Origin: Lachnospiraceae bacterium
GTDB lineage: Bacteria > Bacillota > Clostridia > Lachnospirales > Lachnospiraceae
Direction of reading: 5' to 3'
Assembly (NCBI GenBank): GCA_017433725.1
Contig: JAFRGQ010000059.1
Span: 1 to 49,563 of the forward strand
Length of the DNA: 49,563 nt
The notes beneath the pieces are model-generated. The model saw only the letters and a list, made by a program, of their open reading frames with translations. It had not been told where the DNA came from and did no database searches. A program made the translations under genes and the position numbers. Below, piece after piece: positions 26,257 through 34,335 of this stretch. Positions within the stretch are counted from its first letter, which is position 1. Each line of letters begins with the position of its first letter.

Positions 26257-27180
26257 ATGAAAGATACACTCGCATTCCTGAGAGAGGAAGGCGTGTCGGC
26301 GGATCTGATAGCCGGCGTCGAAGCGTTTCGAAATACATATTCCGTGAAGGAAAAGTACAGGGACAGGATACCGGATCCGTCTTACCGCTATTACGGAAAG
26401 GATGTGTGGGAGAGGGCACTGGCAGCGCTCCTTTCCGGGAGAAATCTGCTTCTTTCAGGACCGAAAGCGACCGGAAAGAATGTGTTGTGTGAGAACCTGG
26501 CGGCGGCATTTGCCATGCCGGTATGGAATGTATCCTTCCACATTAATATGGATGCGACCTACCTGATCGGAACGGATACGTTCGACGGCGAGAAGGTTAC
26601 TTTCAGACCCGGACCGATTTACCTCTGCGCTAAGGAGGGCGGATTCGGTGTCCTCGATGAGATCAATATGGCGAAGAACGAGTCGCTTGCGGTCCTGCAC
26701 AGCGCACTGGATTTCCGTCGTGCGATCGATGTGCCGGGTTATGATCTTATCAGGGTGAAACCTGAAACAAGGTTCATCGGCACAATGAATTACGGCTATG
26801 CGGGCACGAGAGAGCTGAATGAGGCTCTGAGCTCGCGATTTGCGGTCCTGTCCATGCCGGAGATCGGTTCGGCAGATCTTGAGCGGCTCATCATGAACAG
26901 CTTTCCCACTATGAGCGGGAAGATCTGCGGACAGTTCGTGAAGCTCTTCGAGGAGCTTCTGCTGAAGACACAGAAGGCGGAGATTTCGGACAGGGCGCTG
27001 GATTTGCGCGGTCTTCTGGATGCGCTAAGCCTGATTAAGCAGGGGCTGACAGCTGGACAGGCGCTGGAAATGTGTATAGTCAATAAGACATTTGACGCGT
27101 ATGAGAGGACACTGATAACGGATGTGGTGCGTTCCAGGATCCCGGCTGAGATGGGGCACGGGGCGGTCTTTGGGGACTGA
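26257..27180 (+). CDS. MoxR-like AAA ATPase
   Basis: This is a 307-residue protein when started at ATG 26257 behind GCAGGAGG; an upstream in-frame GTG at 26230 lacks a site. It has an AAA_5/MoxR core: Walker A at 68-75 reads GPKATGKN, with Asn where Ser or Thr is usual. A sensor-type TYLIGTDTFDG segment follows, then Walker B GVLDEINMA (131-139), sensor 1 in FIGTMNYGY and an arginine-finger segment NEALSSRFAVL. MoxR ATPases act as chaperones with vWA partners, and a vWA protein gene follows directly. The role of this pair is not established. Confidence 0.87.
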   Translation: MKDTLAFLREEGVSADLIAGVEAFRNTYSVKEKYRDRIPDPSYRYYGKDVWERALAALLSGRNLLLSGPKATGKNVLCENLAAAFAMPVWNVSFHINMDATYLIGTDTFDGEKVTFRPGPIYLCAKEGGFGVLDEINMAKNESLAVLHSALDFRRAIDVPGYDLIRVKPETRFIGTMNYGYAGTRELNEALSSRFAVLSMPEIGSADLERLIMNSFPTMSGKICGQFVKLFEELLLKTQKAEISDRALDLRGLLDALSLIKQGLTAGQALEMCIVNKTFDAYERTLITDVVRSRIPAEMGHGAVFGD

Positions 27181-27263
27181 CCGGAACGATAGAACCCGGA
27201 AGGGAACGCAGGAATCCTGCGCGAAACGGAAAATCAGTTTCAGCGGGATAAAAGGAACGCTAT

Positions 27264-29042
27264 ATGATCAGAAAAGAATATGCAGGAAACGCAAGGCGTG
27301 CCAGAAACTACATATGGAATGCAGCGGGGCGGTATGATTTTGAACCGCCCTATCTTGCTTTTTATCCTACAGGTGAAGTGGATATGTATTTCAACATGGT
27401 CATCGGTCTCGCTGTCAAGTGGTTCGATATGAGCAGGCTGCAGGATTTCTTCAACTCTTATGCCGCTTCCCGAAGCGCAGACGAGTATGATGAGCTCCTC
27501 TGGCTGGGTATAGAGAACAGCGTGTATGAGAAGGAGATAAGCGAAAGACCGGTGATGGCTGATCTCAGGAAGGACAGGGCGTCGGATTTCTTCCGCATGC
27601 TGCAGGGCATGTCAAGACAGCAGATGGAAATGCAGAGCATGCTCACATATGAGCAGCAGAACGCCCGATGGTCCGAAGTCATGGGAAAGAGGGTTTTTCT
27701 GACGGGAAAGCAGAAGAGAATCAGCGAGGCGTTGCTTTTTCCGGGAAGTCTGGACACGGAGAGCCTGATAGAAAGAATGAGCGGATTTCTCGAAGAATTC
27801 TTCCGGTATGTGCCCGGAAAGACGAAGGAATCACGCAGTATGGGCGGACTTCGGGATGCTATCTTTCGCGGATTCGGAAAACGCCGTGGCAGAAGCGAAA
27901 AACTTATGCTCCGGGTCGGTGACGGCGGCGGTACGACCGACAGGGATGTGCAGCTTACCCATACAGCAGGTATGCGGTTCGGGTTTGCACCCGGAGAAAA
28001 AGATGAGGAATATGTAAGGAGCATTTTCGGGGAATGTATCTACAGTGAAAACGAGATGCAACTCCTGGAGAGTATGCTGTGCGTGGATGCGGATGCCGCC
28101 TCGAGGCTGTGGGTGTGCTCTGCTCGGAATGCGGATGAGAGGATCGATGACCGCAATAGTACATCAAGGTCCGGAAATGAGAACAAAGACGTGCGCGAGG
28201 TTCTCCGCAAGATGGCTTCTCAGAAAGAGCGGAACAAGAAATACAGAGCGGATCACGCCCTCATGATTGAAGAGAGTGTGAAGCGGCTCACCGCGGAACT
28301 GGACACGGTCTTTTCCGGGTATGCCAGACATTTGCCTGAAAAAGCCAAAGCCGGAAGGCTTGTTGCGAGACAGGCCTATCGAATGAGCGTGCTCCACGAC
28401 CCGTATGTCTTTTTGCGGGACGGGGATGAAATTGAGAATCGCATCAGCGTGACGCTTCTTCTGGACGCCTCCATGTCGCGGCTGCATGCTCAGGAACTCA
28501 TTGCCGCCGAGTCCTATGTGATCGCGAGGAGCCTCCTCAAAAACGATGTCCCGGTCCAGATATTATCCTACCGTACCATCAGAGGGTTCACGGTGGTTCA
28601 GAGACTGAAGGGATTAGAATCAAAAGATGCGGAGGGCGTCTTCCATTACGCAGCCGGAGGCTGGAACCGTGATGCGCTCGCTTTCCGCCTCGTTCGGCAG
28701 ATGATCAATGAACAGGATCCGGAAAGAAGATGGAGTCATCTCCTGCTGATACTGACGGATGCAAGTCCGAACGACTCGATGCCGCTTGCGGTTCCCGGAA
28801 CCCGCTTTAACGGGCGTGAATACGAGGGTGCTTTGTCCGTTCGGGAGGCGCAGAAGGCAGTAAAGGAACTTCGAGCTGACGGAATCAGAACCTCCGCGGT
28901 GTTCCTGGGAGCCGGTGCGCACCTTGACAATGTTCACCAGATTTTCGGTAAGGAGTATGTGAGAATTTCGAAAATCGCTCAGCTTTCGGACGGAGTATCC
29001 TCTCTGATAGAGATGGTGCTGAGAGAGTCTCCGCCGGATTGA
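27264..29042 (+). CDS. vWA-domain protein partnered with MoxR-like ATPase
   Basis: This 592-residue soluble protein has a C-terminal von Willebrand factor A domain (about 393-585). The MIDAS motif is LLLDASMSR (DASMS at 401-405), followed by LTDASPND. The N-terminal 390 residues are mostly helical and charged, with a Gly-rich VGDGGGTTDRD segment near 218-227. AAAAGGAACG lies upstream of the ATG. The layout resembles the CoxE/YehP-like vWA partners of MoxR ATPases. It is the last gene of the three-gene unit, and no strong terminator is seen in the 100 nt before the convergent gene. Confidence 0.85.
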   Translation: MIRKEYAGNARRARNYIWNAAGRYDFEPPYLAFYPTGEVDMYFNMVIGLAVKWFDMSRLQDFFNSYAASRSADEYDELLWLGIENSVYEKEISERPVMADLRKDRASDFFRMLQGMSRQQMEMQSMLTYEQQNARWSEVMGKRVFLTGKQKRISEALLFPGSLDTESLIERMSGFLEEFFRYVPGKTKESRSMGGLRDAIFRGFGKRRGRSEKLMLRVGDGGGTTDRDVQLTHTAGMRFGFAPGEKDEEYVRSIFGECIYSENEMQLLESMLCVDADAASRLWVCSARNADERIDDRNSTSRSGNENKDVREVLRKMASQKERNKKYRADHALMIEESVKRLTAELDTVFSGYARHLPEKAKAGRLVARQAYRMSVLHDPYVFLRDGDEIENRISVTLLLDASMSRLHAQELIAAESYVIARSLLKNDVPVQILSYRTIRGFTVVQRLKGLESKDAEGVFHYAAGGWNRDALAFRLVRQMINEQDPERRWSHLLLILTDASPNDSMPLAVPGTRFNGREYEGALSVREAQKAVKELRADGIRTSAVFLGAGAHLDNVHQIFGKEYVRISKIAQLSDGVSSLIEMVLRESPPD

Positions 29043-29144
29043 AGTATGAGTCACCAAAAAGACCAGTTGCAGGAATCGGAATGAGATTGTAACTGCCTTT
29101 GCGGGAGAGGAGACACAGAAAAAGGGTGCGCTCCCCACTCACGC

Positions 29145-29474
29145 TCAGATATAGGATCTTTTCGTCTTCAGGGCCGCATCGGTCATAAGGGTCTCGTCGA
29201 TCTCGGCAACCAGACCGTTCCGGAGAAGGATCTCATTGGCTTTTTCCACATCGCTTTCTTTTACTTTGATAAAATACACTTCGCGGTCGACTTTTCCTTT
29301 TTGACCGAAATCACGCGGGTCGAGCTTGGCACCGCATCCACCCGCCATGACGCTTTCCTGCAGATAATGTCCGGCTTTAAAACCGGTGAGACCGCCTTCT
29401 TTGAGGGCGGTTTTTATCTGCGCCCAGGTCTCCTTATCTTTTTTCTTATAAATATCAGTTCTTTTTTCAAACAT
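29145..29474 (-). CDS. Small hypothetical cytoplasmic protein
   Basis: This is a 109-residue protein when started at ATG 29474, behind AAAGGAGG; a longer frame begins at 29495 upstream of that site. The sequence is hydrophilic and charged, with KEGGLTGFKAGHYLQES and a GGCGAKLDP segment in the middle. Its second half (VYFIKVKESDVEKANEILLR) resembles a small ferredoxin-like alpha/beta unit as in DUF2007-type proteins, but the match is weak. It is last of three minus-strand genes. Confidence 0.65.
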   Translation of the reverse strand: MFEKRTDIYKKKDKETWAQIKTALKEGGLTGFKAGHYLQESVMAGGCGAKLDPRDFGQKGKVDREVYFIKVKESDVEKANEILLRNGLVAEIDETLMTDAALKTKRSYI

Positions 29475-29510
29475 GTGAGCCTCCTTTATCATCAAAACTT
29501 TCCGGATTGT

Positions 29511-29936
29511 TCATTTGAGATTGATAAATATGAGTCCTACCAAACAGATTGCTGTTCCAAGCAGTTTATTCCAGGTCAAAGATTCGCGGTAAAGAAAAAA
29601 ACCGACAAGCAGAAGCGTTATCGCAAGAAAAGCGCTCTGTACTATAAACCCTGTACTGACCTGCCAACCCGCTTTATACGCATAAATCCACCCGGCTTCC
29701 AATCCTACGATCACAATACCGAGGACGGCCGGTGCCCAGTTCATCTTCCCGTATTCCTTCAGCAGATTCCCGTCAGATCCCAGCACAAAATAGAGGATTG
29801 CACTTGCCACCGCTCCCATCAGATATGTTACGATCAGTGATGCGAACGGATTCATCTCTTTCGGTACGGATTTGGCGCAAATCTGATAGACGGTATTAGA
29901 TGCTATCAGAAGCACCATAGGCCAGATATAAGACAT
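29511..29936 (-). CDS. EamA-like half-size membrane transporter
   Basis: This is a 141-residue protein when started at ATG 29936, supported by GGAAAGGAAA upstream; the longer frame from 29972 overlaps the preceding gene end. It has about five hydrophobic helices, a single EamA/DMT unit, and ends LLGTAICLVGLIFINLK, typical of the last helix of that repeat. Half-size EamA proteins work as dimers to move metabolites or drugs. It follows the FMN reductase gene on the minus strand and is probably co-transcribed. Confidence 0.8.
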   Translation of the reverse strand: MSYIWPMVLLIASNTVYQICAKSVPKEMNPFASLIVTYLMGAVASAILYFVLGSDGNLLKEYGKMNWAPAVLGIVIVGLEAGWIYAYKAGWQVSTGFIVQSAFLAITLLLVGFFLYRESLTWNKLLGTAICLVGLIFINLK

Positions 29937-29968
29937 TGTACGTATTTCCTTTCCTGAGTATATATATG

Positions 29969-30544
29969 TCAATCAAGATCCATGTCCGCTATAGCTGCTT
30001 CCGAAGATTGCATTATTGCTTCGACATCGGCTCCGTACAGATCCAGGCCGACAGCTTCGATTTTTCTGACTTTCGAAATACCATAGAAATTCTGTGCCAG
30101 CGACTTTACATAGCCAAAGCCAAACTCTTCCGGAACGTATGATCCGCCGGCTGTCGTCACATAATACAGGCTGTCTGCCCTGCACATACCGACAGGTATG
30201 CCGTCTTCCGTGTATCGGAAAGTGATCCCCACGACGTTGATTTGCTCGAAATACTGTTTTAATGCGGCGGGAAAGGAAAGATCCCAATACGGTGCTGCTA
30301 TCACGATGGTCTCAGCCTCCGAAAACTTTCGTGCAAGGTCGAACACGGGATTGCTGAAATCCTGTTCGGAAATAAGCCGATCGCGCATATTGAGAAAGTC
30401 ATCGTTTACGACGGGGAAAGAAATCTCGTGAAGACGCAGCTCCTCAACAGGACTGTTCAATTTTGAGAGCAGCTTTTTCGCCAGCCGCTCAGTTCGTGAT
30501 TCTTTCCGCACACATGCATTAATAAATAGTACTGATTTTTTCAT
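29969..30544 (-). CDS. Flavodoxin-fold NAD(P)H oxidoreductase (AzoR-like)
   Basis: This 191-residue protein has a flavodoxin-2 fold. SVLFINACVRKESRTERLAK is the phosphate-binding loop region for FMN, IVIAAPYWDLSFPAALKQYFEQ is the characteristic mid-segment, and YYVTTAGGSY forms the third FMN contact. It resembles FMN-dependent NADH:quinone or azo reductases. It is the first of three minus-strand genes. The physiological acceptor is not apparent. Confidence 0.88.
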   Translation of the reverse strand: MKKSVLFINACVRKESRTERLAKKLLSKLNSPVEELRLHEISFPVVNDDFLNMRDRLISEQDFSNPVFDLARKFSEAETIVIAAPYWDLSFPAALKQYFEQINVVGITFRYTEDGIPVGMCRADSLYYVTTAGGSYVPEEFGFGYVKSLAQNFYGISKVRKIEAVGLDLYGADVEAIMQSSEAAIADMDLD

Positions 30545-30651
30545 TATATATCCTCGCTAAATTCCACTCGTGAAAGTTCGGGTCAGAATGATACTGTGGT
30601 TACGGTAATCATTACACTATTATAAACCGGGATGGAGGTTTTTAAACAGTA

Positions 30652-30723
30652 TTTTATTCTTCATCGCACAATACTTGTGACGTAAGTCTATGATACGCGC
30701 GCAAAGTGATACTCGCCTTCATC
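30652..30723 (+). repeat. 72-nt dispersed repeat, copy 1
   Basis: This copy starts TTTTATTCTTCATCGCACAA and ends CGCCTTCATC. By hand alignment it matches the reverse complement of 34216-34287 at about 64 of 72 positions. It lies in the gap before butyrate kinase. No gene is visible between 30545 and 30856 apart from this repeat and a promoter. Confidence 0.75.
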
Positions 30724-30749
30724 AATAAGCAGGACCGGTATTTAAAGGA

Positions 30750-30779
30750 TTGCACGAATCATATGAATAGTGGTAAAAT
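30750..30779 (+). promoter_or_regulatory. Candidate promoter of buk-pta
   Basis: TTGCAC (30750-30755) and TAAAAT (30774-30779) with an 18-nt spacer, 78 nt before the buk start. Confidence 0.5.
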
Positions 30780-30856
30780 CAGAAATTATTATTCTTCATA
30801 GAGTAAAGACCTCCGGCAGGAAGGCCTTAAATTTGAAGTTTAACGAGGGAGAGAAT

Positions 30857-31972
30857 ATGTCTGACGATAAAAAGAAACTGCTTATAATCAATCCGGGCTC
30901 GACATCGACGAAGGTCAGCCTTTTTCTGGATGAGGAGTGTCTGTTCGAAAAGAACCTGTTCCACGACGCGCCTGAGCTTCTGAAATATAAACATGTGAAC
31001 GACCAACTGCCGTTCAGATGCGGTGTCATTCTGAACATGCTTGCGGAGGAAAATGTAGATCCGTATGAGATCGACGCTTTTGTGGGACGCGGAGGCAGCG
31101 CCTGCACGCAGCCGGGCGGACTTACGAAAATAGATCAAAAACTGTTCGACGATACAGTGGCGGCTGTCGGCGGTTCCGAGCATCCGGCTAAGCTGGGTGT
31201 CATGATTGCATGGACATTTGCACAGAAATACGGGAAAGAAGCTTTTACACTCAATCCTACAAATGTCGATGAGTATTGCGACTATGCGAGACTTACGGGA
31301 ATCAAGGGTATTTATCGTGTTTCACACTCACACGTACTGAACCAGAAAGCGGTGGCTGCGTACCATGCGGGCAAGCTCGGAAAGAAGTATGAAGATTGTA
31401 ATTTTATCGTCGCACACATCGATGGCGGCATCACTGTAAGCGCACATGACCACGGCCGCATGGTCGACGGAAATATGGGCGCGGACGGCGAGGGTGCATT
31501 TACGCCCACGAGAATCGGCTCTCTGCCGGTACTTCAGCTGCTGGATTATCTGGAAACACACTCTATAGATGAGGTGAGACTGGCATGCGCGAGATCCGGC
31601 GGATTTGTACAGTATTTCGGAACATCCAACTCAGATACGATCCATGAGCTTGTCGATCGCGGAGATAAGAAAGCTGTACTTATCTGGAATACGATGATTT
31701 ATCAGATCTGCAAGATGATCGGGGAGATGAGTGCAGTGCTTTGCGGGAAGGTGGACGGAATTCTTCTGACCGGAGGTCTGATGCGTTTTCAGGATATTGG
31801 GGAGACGATTGAGAAGCGATGCGGATTTATTGCGCCGATCAGCGTGTATCCCGGTGAGATGGAACAGGAGGCGTTGGCTCTTCCGACATTGGAGGCGCTC
31901 AGAGGAGAGCGCATTGCGATGAAGTACTCCGGTCATAATGTATGGGATGGATTTGACTTCCTGAATGAATAG
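30857..31972 (+). CDS. buk: Butyrate kinase
   Basis: This is a 371-residue protein when started at ATG 30857 (GAGGGAGAG site); the frame runs up to 30770 but that extension has no support. It belongs to the acetate/butyrate kinase (ASKHA) family: LLIINPGSTSTKVSLF at the N-terminus, FVGRGGSACTQPGGL, FTLNPTNVDEYCDYARLTGI, AHIDGGITVSAHDHGRMVDGN and LLTGGLMRF. It interconverts acyl phosphate and acid while forming ATP. The specificity is for butyrate or branched short-chain acids by family similarity. The next gene overlaps or abuts and encodes a phosphotransacetylase. Confidence 0.92.
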   Translation: MSDDKKKLLIINPGSTSTKVSLFLDEECLFEKNLFHDAPELLKYKHVNDQLPFRCGVILNMLAEENVDPYEIDAFVGRGGSACTQPGGLTKIDQKLFDDTVAAVGGSEHPAKLGVMIAWTFAQKYGKEAFTLNPTNVDEYCDYARLTGIKGIYRVSHSHVLNQKAVAAYHAGKLGKKYEDCNFIVAHIDGGITVSAHDHGRMVDGNMGADGEGAFTPTRIGSLPVLQLLDYLETHSIDEVRLACARSGGFVQYFGTSNSDTIHELVDRGDKKAVLIWNTMIYQICKMIGEMSAVLCGKVDGILLTGGLMRFQDIGETIEKRCGFIAPISVYPGEMEQEALALPTLEALRGERIAMKYSGHNVWDGFDFLNE

Positions 31973-31985
31973 TGAGGTATGGGCC

Positions 31986-32981
31986 ATGAGCATGATAGAA
32001 AGGGTAAAAGAAAAGGCAAGAGCTGACAGAAAGACCATCGTGTTCCCGGAGGGGATTGAGGAGAGAACAATTCAGGCAGCGGCGGAACTGGTCAAAGAGA
32101 AACTCGTCGACCCTGTTCTTCTCGGAAAACCGGAAGAAATCAGGGGCGAAGCTAAGAGGCTCGGCGTCGATCTGACAGGTATCCGAATTGAGGATCCCGC
32201 GGATAGTGATAGATTCCGGACATATGCGGACAGTCTCTATGAACTCAGGAAAGCAAAGGGTGTGACGCCTGAGAAAGCGGAAGAACTGACACTGGATCCG
32301 ATGTATTATGGCATCATGATGGTGAAAATGGGAGATGCGGACGGTCTGGTTTCAGGAGCTGTCCACACTACGGGAGATATGTTAAGACCTGCCTTGCAGA
32401 TTATCAGGACTAAGCCGGGTATGAAGATCGTCTCTTCAAGCTTCCTCATGGACTGCCCGGATAAAAGTCTCGGTGAGGATGGTCTTCTGGTCTATGCAGA
32501 CTGCGTTGTCATGCCCAGCCCAACGGAAGAGGAACTTGCTTACATCGCTGTGGCGGCAGCGGATACTGCCCGCACACTTTGCGGCATCGAAGAACCGCGT
32601 GTAGCGATGCTGTCATTCTCAACAAAGGGAAGTGCAAAGCATGAGTCTGTTTCCAAGATGCAGCGGGCGGTTGAGATAGCACATAAAATCGCTCCGGACC
32701 TTCTTCTGGATGGCGAGATGCAGTTCGACGCGGCTCTGGTACCGGAGATCGGGGCAAGTAAAGCCAAGGGAAGTCCGGTCGCGGGACGTGCCAACGTCCT
32801 TATATTCCCGGACCTGCAGGCCGGCAATATCGGTTATAAGATCACACAGAGAATCGGCGGAGCAGAATGCTTTGCCGTGTTACAGGGACTGCAGAAACCG
32901 TGTAACGATCTGTCCCGTGGCTGCAGCGTTGAAGATATCGTAAATACGGCAGCCATGACGGCAGTTCAGGCACAGTCATAA
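31986..32981 (+). CDS. pta: Phosphate acetyltransferase
   Basis: This is a 331-residue protein when started at ATG 31986, after GTGAGG; an earlier in-frame ATG at 31965 lies within the end of buk. Motifs are those of Pta: TIVFPEGIEERTIQAA, GLVSGAVHTTGDMLRPALQI, MLSFSTKGSAKHES and the C-terminal block GYKITQRIGGAECFAVLQGL with NDLSRGCSVEDIV. It interconverts acetyl-CoA and acetyl phosphate. It is coupled to butyrate kinase rather than acetate kinase, so it might act on longer acyl-CoA, or the kinase on acetate. A strong terminator follows. Confidence 0.9.
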   Translation: MSMIERVKEKARADRKTIVFPEGIEERTIQAAAELVKEKLVDPVLLGKPEEIRGEAKRLGVDLTGIRIEDPADSDRFRTYADSLYELRKAKGVTPEKAEELTLDPMYYGIMMVKMGDADGLVSGAVHTTGDMLRPALQIIRTKPGMKIVSSSFLMDCPDKSLGEDGLLVYADCVVMPSPTEEELAYIAVAAADTARTLCGIEEPRVAMLSFSTKGSAKHESVSKMQRAVEIAHKIAPDLLLDGEMQFDAALVPEIGASKAKGSPVAGRANVLIFPDLQAGNIGYKITQRIGGAECFAVLQGLQKPCNDLSRGCSVEDIVNTAAMTAVQAQS

Positions 32982-32991
32982 GATAAGGCGA

Positions 32992-33045
32992 GCAGCTGAC
33001 TGCAATGCCGATTTGATCGGGCATTGCGGTTAGCTGCTTTTCTCT
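32992..33045 (+). terminator. Intrinsic terminator of buk-pta
   Basis: GCAGCTGACTGCAATGCC (32992-33009) pairs with GGCATTGCGGTTAGCTGC (33020-33037), with two G-T or mismatched positions, followed by TTTTCTCTTT. Confidence 0.85.
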
Positions 33046-33048
33046 TTG

Positions 33049-33087
33049 TTCTTCATCGTGAGTACAATCTCGCGATGAAGAATAAAA
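33049..33087 (+). repeat. REP-like palindrome of the TTCTTCATCG family
   Basis: TTCTTCATCGTGAG and CTCGCGATGAAGAA pair around TACAAT. The core is nearly identical to the reverse complement of 34191-34224, so both belong to one dispersed family with the 72-nt repeat. Confidence 0.7.
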
Positions 33088-33100
33088 GCTTCCGCTACAC

Positions 33101-33198
33101 AATGCTTCACTGGAGCATTGCTACGCATGCTTAGGCACGGCGGATCGCAGACATCCTTGGCGCCGCGCATGTCGCGGCAAGAACGACGAGGCGTTCTT
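33101..33198. other. Cluster of three short hairpins
   Basis: In about 100 nt there are AATGCT...AGCATT (33101-33119), GCCGCG...CGCGGC (33162-33178) and AAGAACG...GCGTTCTT (33179-33198). None has a U-tract. The cluster lies between the buk-pta terminator and the BirA-like gene and contains no coding frame. It may be repeat debris or a structured leader. Confidence 0.45.
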
Positions 33199-33208
33199 CA
33201 AAAGTAAT

Positions 33209-33236
33209 CCACGAGCGAGTGAATTCGTGGTATAGT
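33209..33236 (+). promoter_or_regulatory. Palindromic operator with extended -10 promoter
   Basis: CCACGA (33209-33214) and TCGTGG (33225-33230) form a 22-bp inverted repeat. Its right end runs directly into TGGTATAGT, an extended -10 (TATAGT at 33231-33236). A repressor bound here would block the promoter. The HTH protein encoded 41 nt downstream is the obvious candidate. Confidence 0.5.
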
Positions 33237-33277
33237 AATGAACAGCAAAGACCTGAAATCACCAGTGGGGTATAGCT

Positions 33278-34102
33278 ATGAATACAAGAGAAAAAGTGAT
33301 AGCGGCACTCGAGAAAGAGAAAGGCGCATATGTATCGGGAGAAGCTCTGGCTAAGACCTGTAATGTTTCCAGAAACGCCATCTGGAAAAGCATTAATGAG
33401 CTCCGGAAAAGCGGATACCCCATAGAGTCTGTCAACAACAGGGGATATAAACTGGACGAAGGCAGCGATATCATCTCAAAAGCCGGAATCTGCATGTATC
33501 TTCAGATGACAGAAGAACATGAAGGATCGGACCGATACGACCGGGAAGAACCTGTTCTTTCAGGTAACGATATGGAGGCGGATTCGAAGAAAGCATGCAC
33601 CGGGTTCATAGATCCCGACAGGATATATGTCTACAGAGAGCTCGACTCTACCAACAATGAAGCAAAGAGAAATATTCTTTTCGAAAATGCCCGTATCCTT
33701 CACGGGATGGTTTTTGTCGCTATACACCAGACTGCCGGCAGAGGACACGGCGGAAGCAGTTTTTCCTCACCGGACGGCGGGATTTATTTCAGCATGATTC
33801 TTGAGCCTGACAAGATGAGGGAAAATGATATTCCTGTTACGGAAATGATATCAGATGCTGTCATGACTGTTCTCGAAAGCAATTATCACGTTAAGACAAA
33901 AAAGATGAGGGACAGCTCCCTCTATGTCGGAGACGAGAAAGTCTGCGGAATTCTGACAGAAGGATTTTCCGATCTTGAGACGGGGATTTTCAGCAACTAT
34001 ATTGTCGGAATCGGAATCAGGGTCCGCAAGCTGCAGGCTCTCGGTAATACTGCACCACAGAAAAACAGGGTCATAGCTGATATAATCAGAGCTTTGATCT
34101 GA
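33278..34102 (+). CDS. BirA-like HTH protein with altered ligase site
   Basis: This 274-residue protein has an N-terminal HTH_11 domain (residues 1-65, GEALAKTCNVSRNAIWKSIN) followed by a biotin-protein-ligase fold. A 30-35 residue polar insertion lies at about 85-115. The biotinyl-AMP loop normally GRGRRG reads GRGHGG (about 154), the KWPND motif reads KKMRD (about 208, Lys kept), and GIGINV reads GIGIRV. The protein ends right after the catalytic fold, without the C-terminal SH3-like domain. Ligase activity is therefore doubtful; it may act only as a repressor, perhaps of itself through the palindrome at 33209. Other BirA-group ligand specificity is possible. Confidence 0.8.
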   Translation: MNTREKVIAALEKEKGAYVSGEALAKTCNVSRNAIWKSINELRKSGYPIESVNNRGYKLDEGSDIISKAGICMYLQMTEEHEGSDRYDREEPVLSGNDMEADSKKACTGFIDPDRIYVYRELDSTNNEAKRNILFENARILHGMVFVAIHQTAGRGHGGSSFSSPDGGIYFSMILEPDKMRENDIPVTEMISDAVMTVLESNYHVKTKKMRDSSLYVGDEKVCGILTEGFSDLETGIFSNYIVGIGIRVRKLQALGNTAPQKNRVIADIIRALI

Positions 34103-34117
34103 GGTAACAGAAAGTTT

Positions 34118-34147
34118 ATGACACAGACTTGCAGTAAATTGTATAAT
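34118..34147 (+). promoter_or_regulatory. Candidate promoter of the SpoIIE-type gene
   Basis: ATGACA (34118-34123) and TATAAT (34142-34147) with an 18-nt spacer. The repeat hairpin at 34181 would lie in the 5' leader. Confidence 0.55.
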
Positions 34148-34180
34148 GAAATGAGTGCAGTATCGCTATACCGATCATAC

Positions 34181-34287
34181 GGTTACACCCGTCTTCATCG
34201 CGAAATTGTACTCACGATGAAGACGAGTGTAACCTTGCGCGCGTATCATAGATTCACGTCACGAGTATTGCGCGATGAAGAATAAAA
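34181..34287 (-). repeat. Dispersed repeat copy 2 with 20-bp hairpin
   Basis: GGTTACACCCGTCTTCATCG (34181-34200) pairs with the arm at 34215-34234, with one mismatch. The segment 34216-34287 is the inverted copy of the 72-nt repeat at 30652. It ends in the CGCGATGAAGAATAAAA motif also seen at 33071-33087. Confidence 0.8.
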
Positions 34288-34335
34288 CAGATGCAGAAAG
34301 GCACAGAGGCGTAAAGCGCTTGGGGAGGTGCATTC

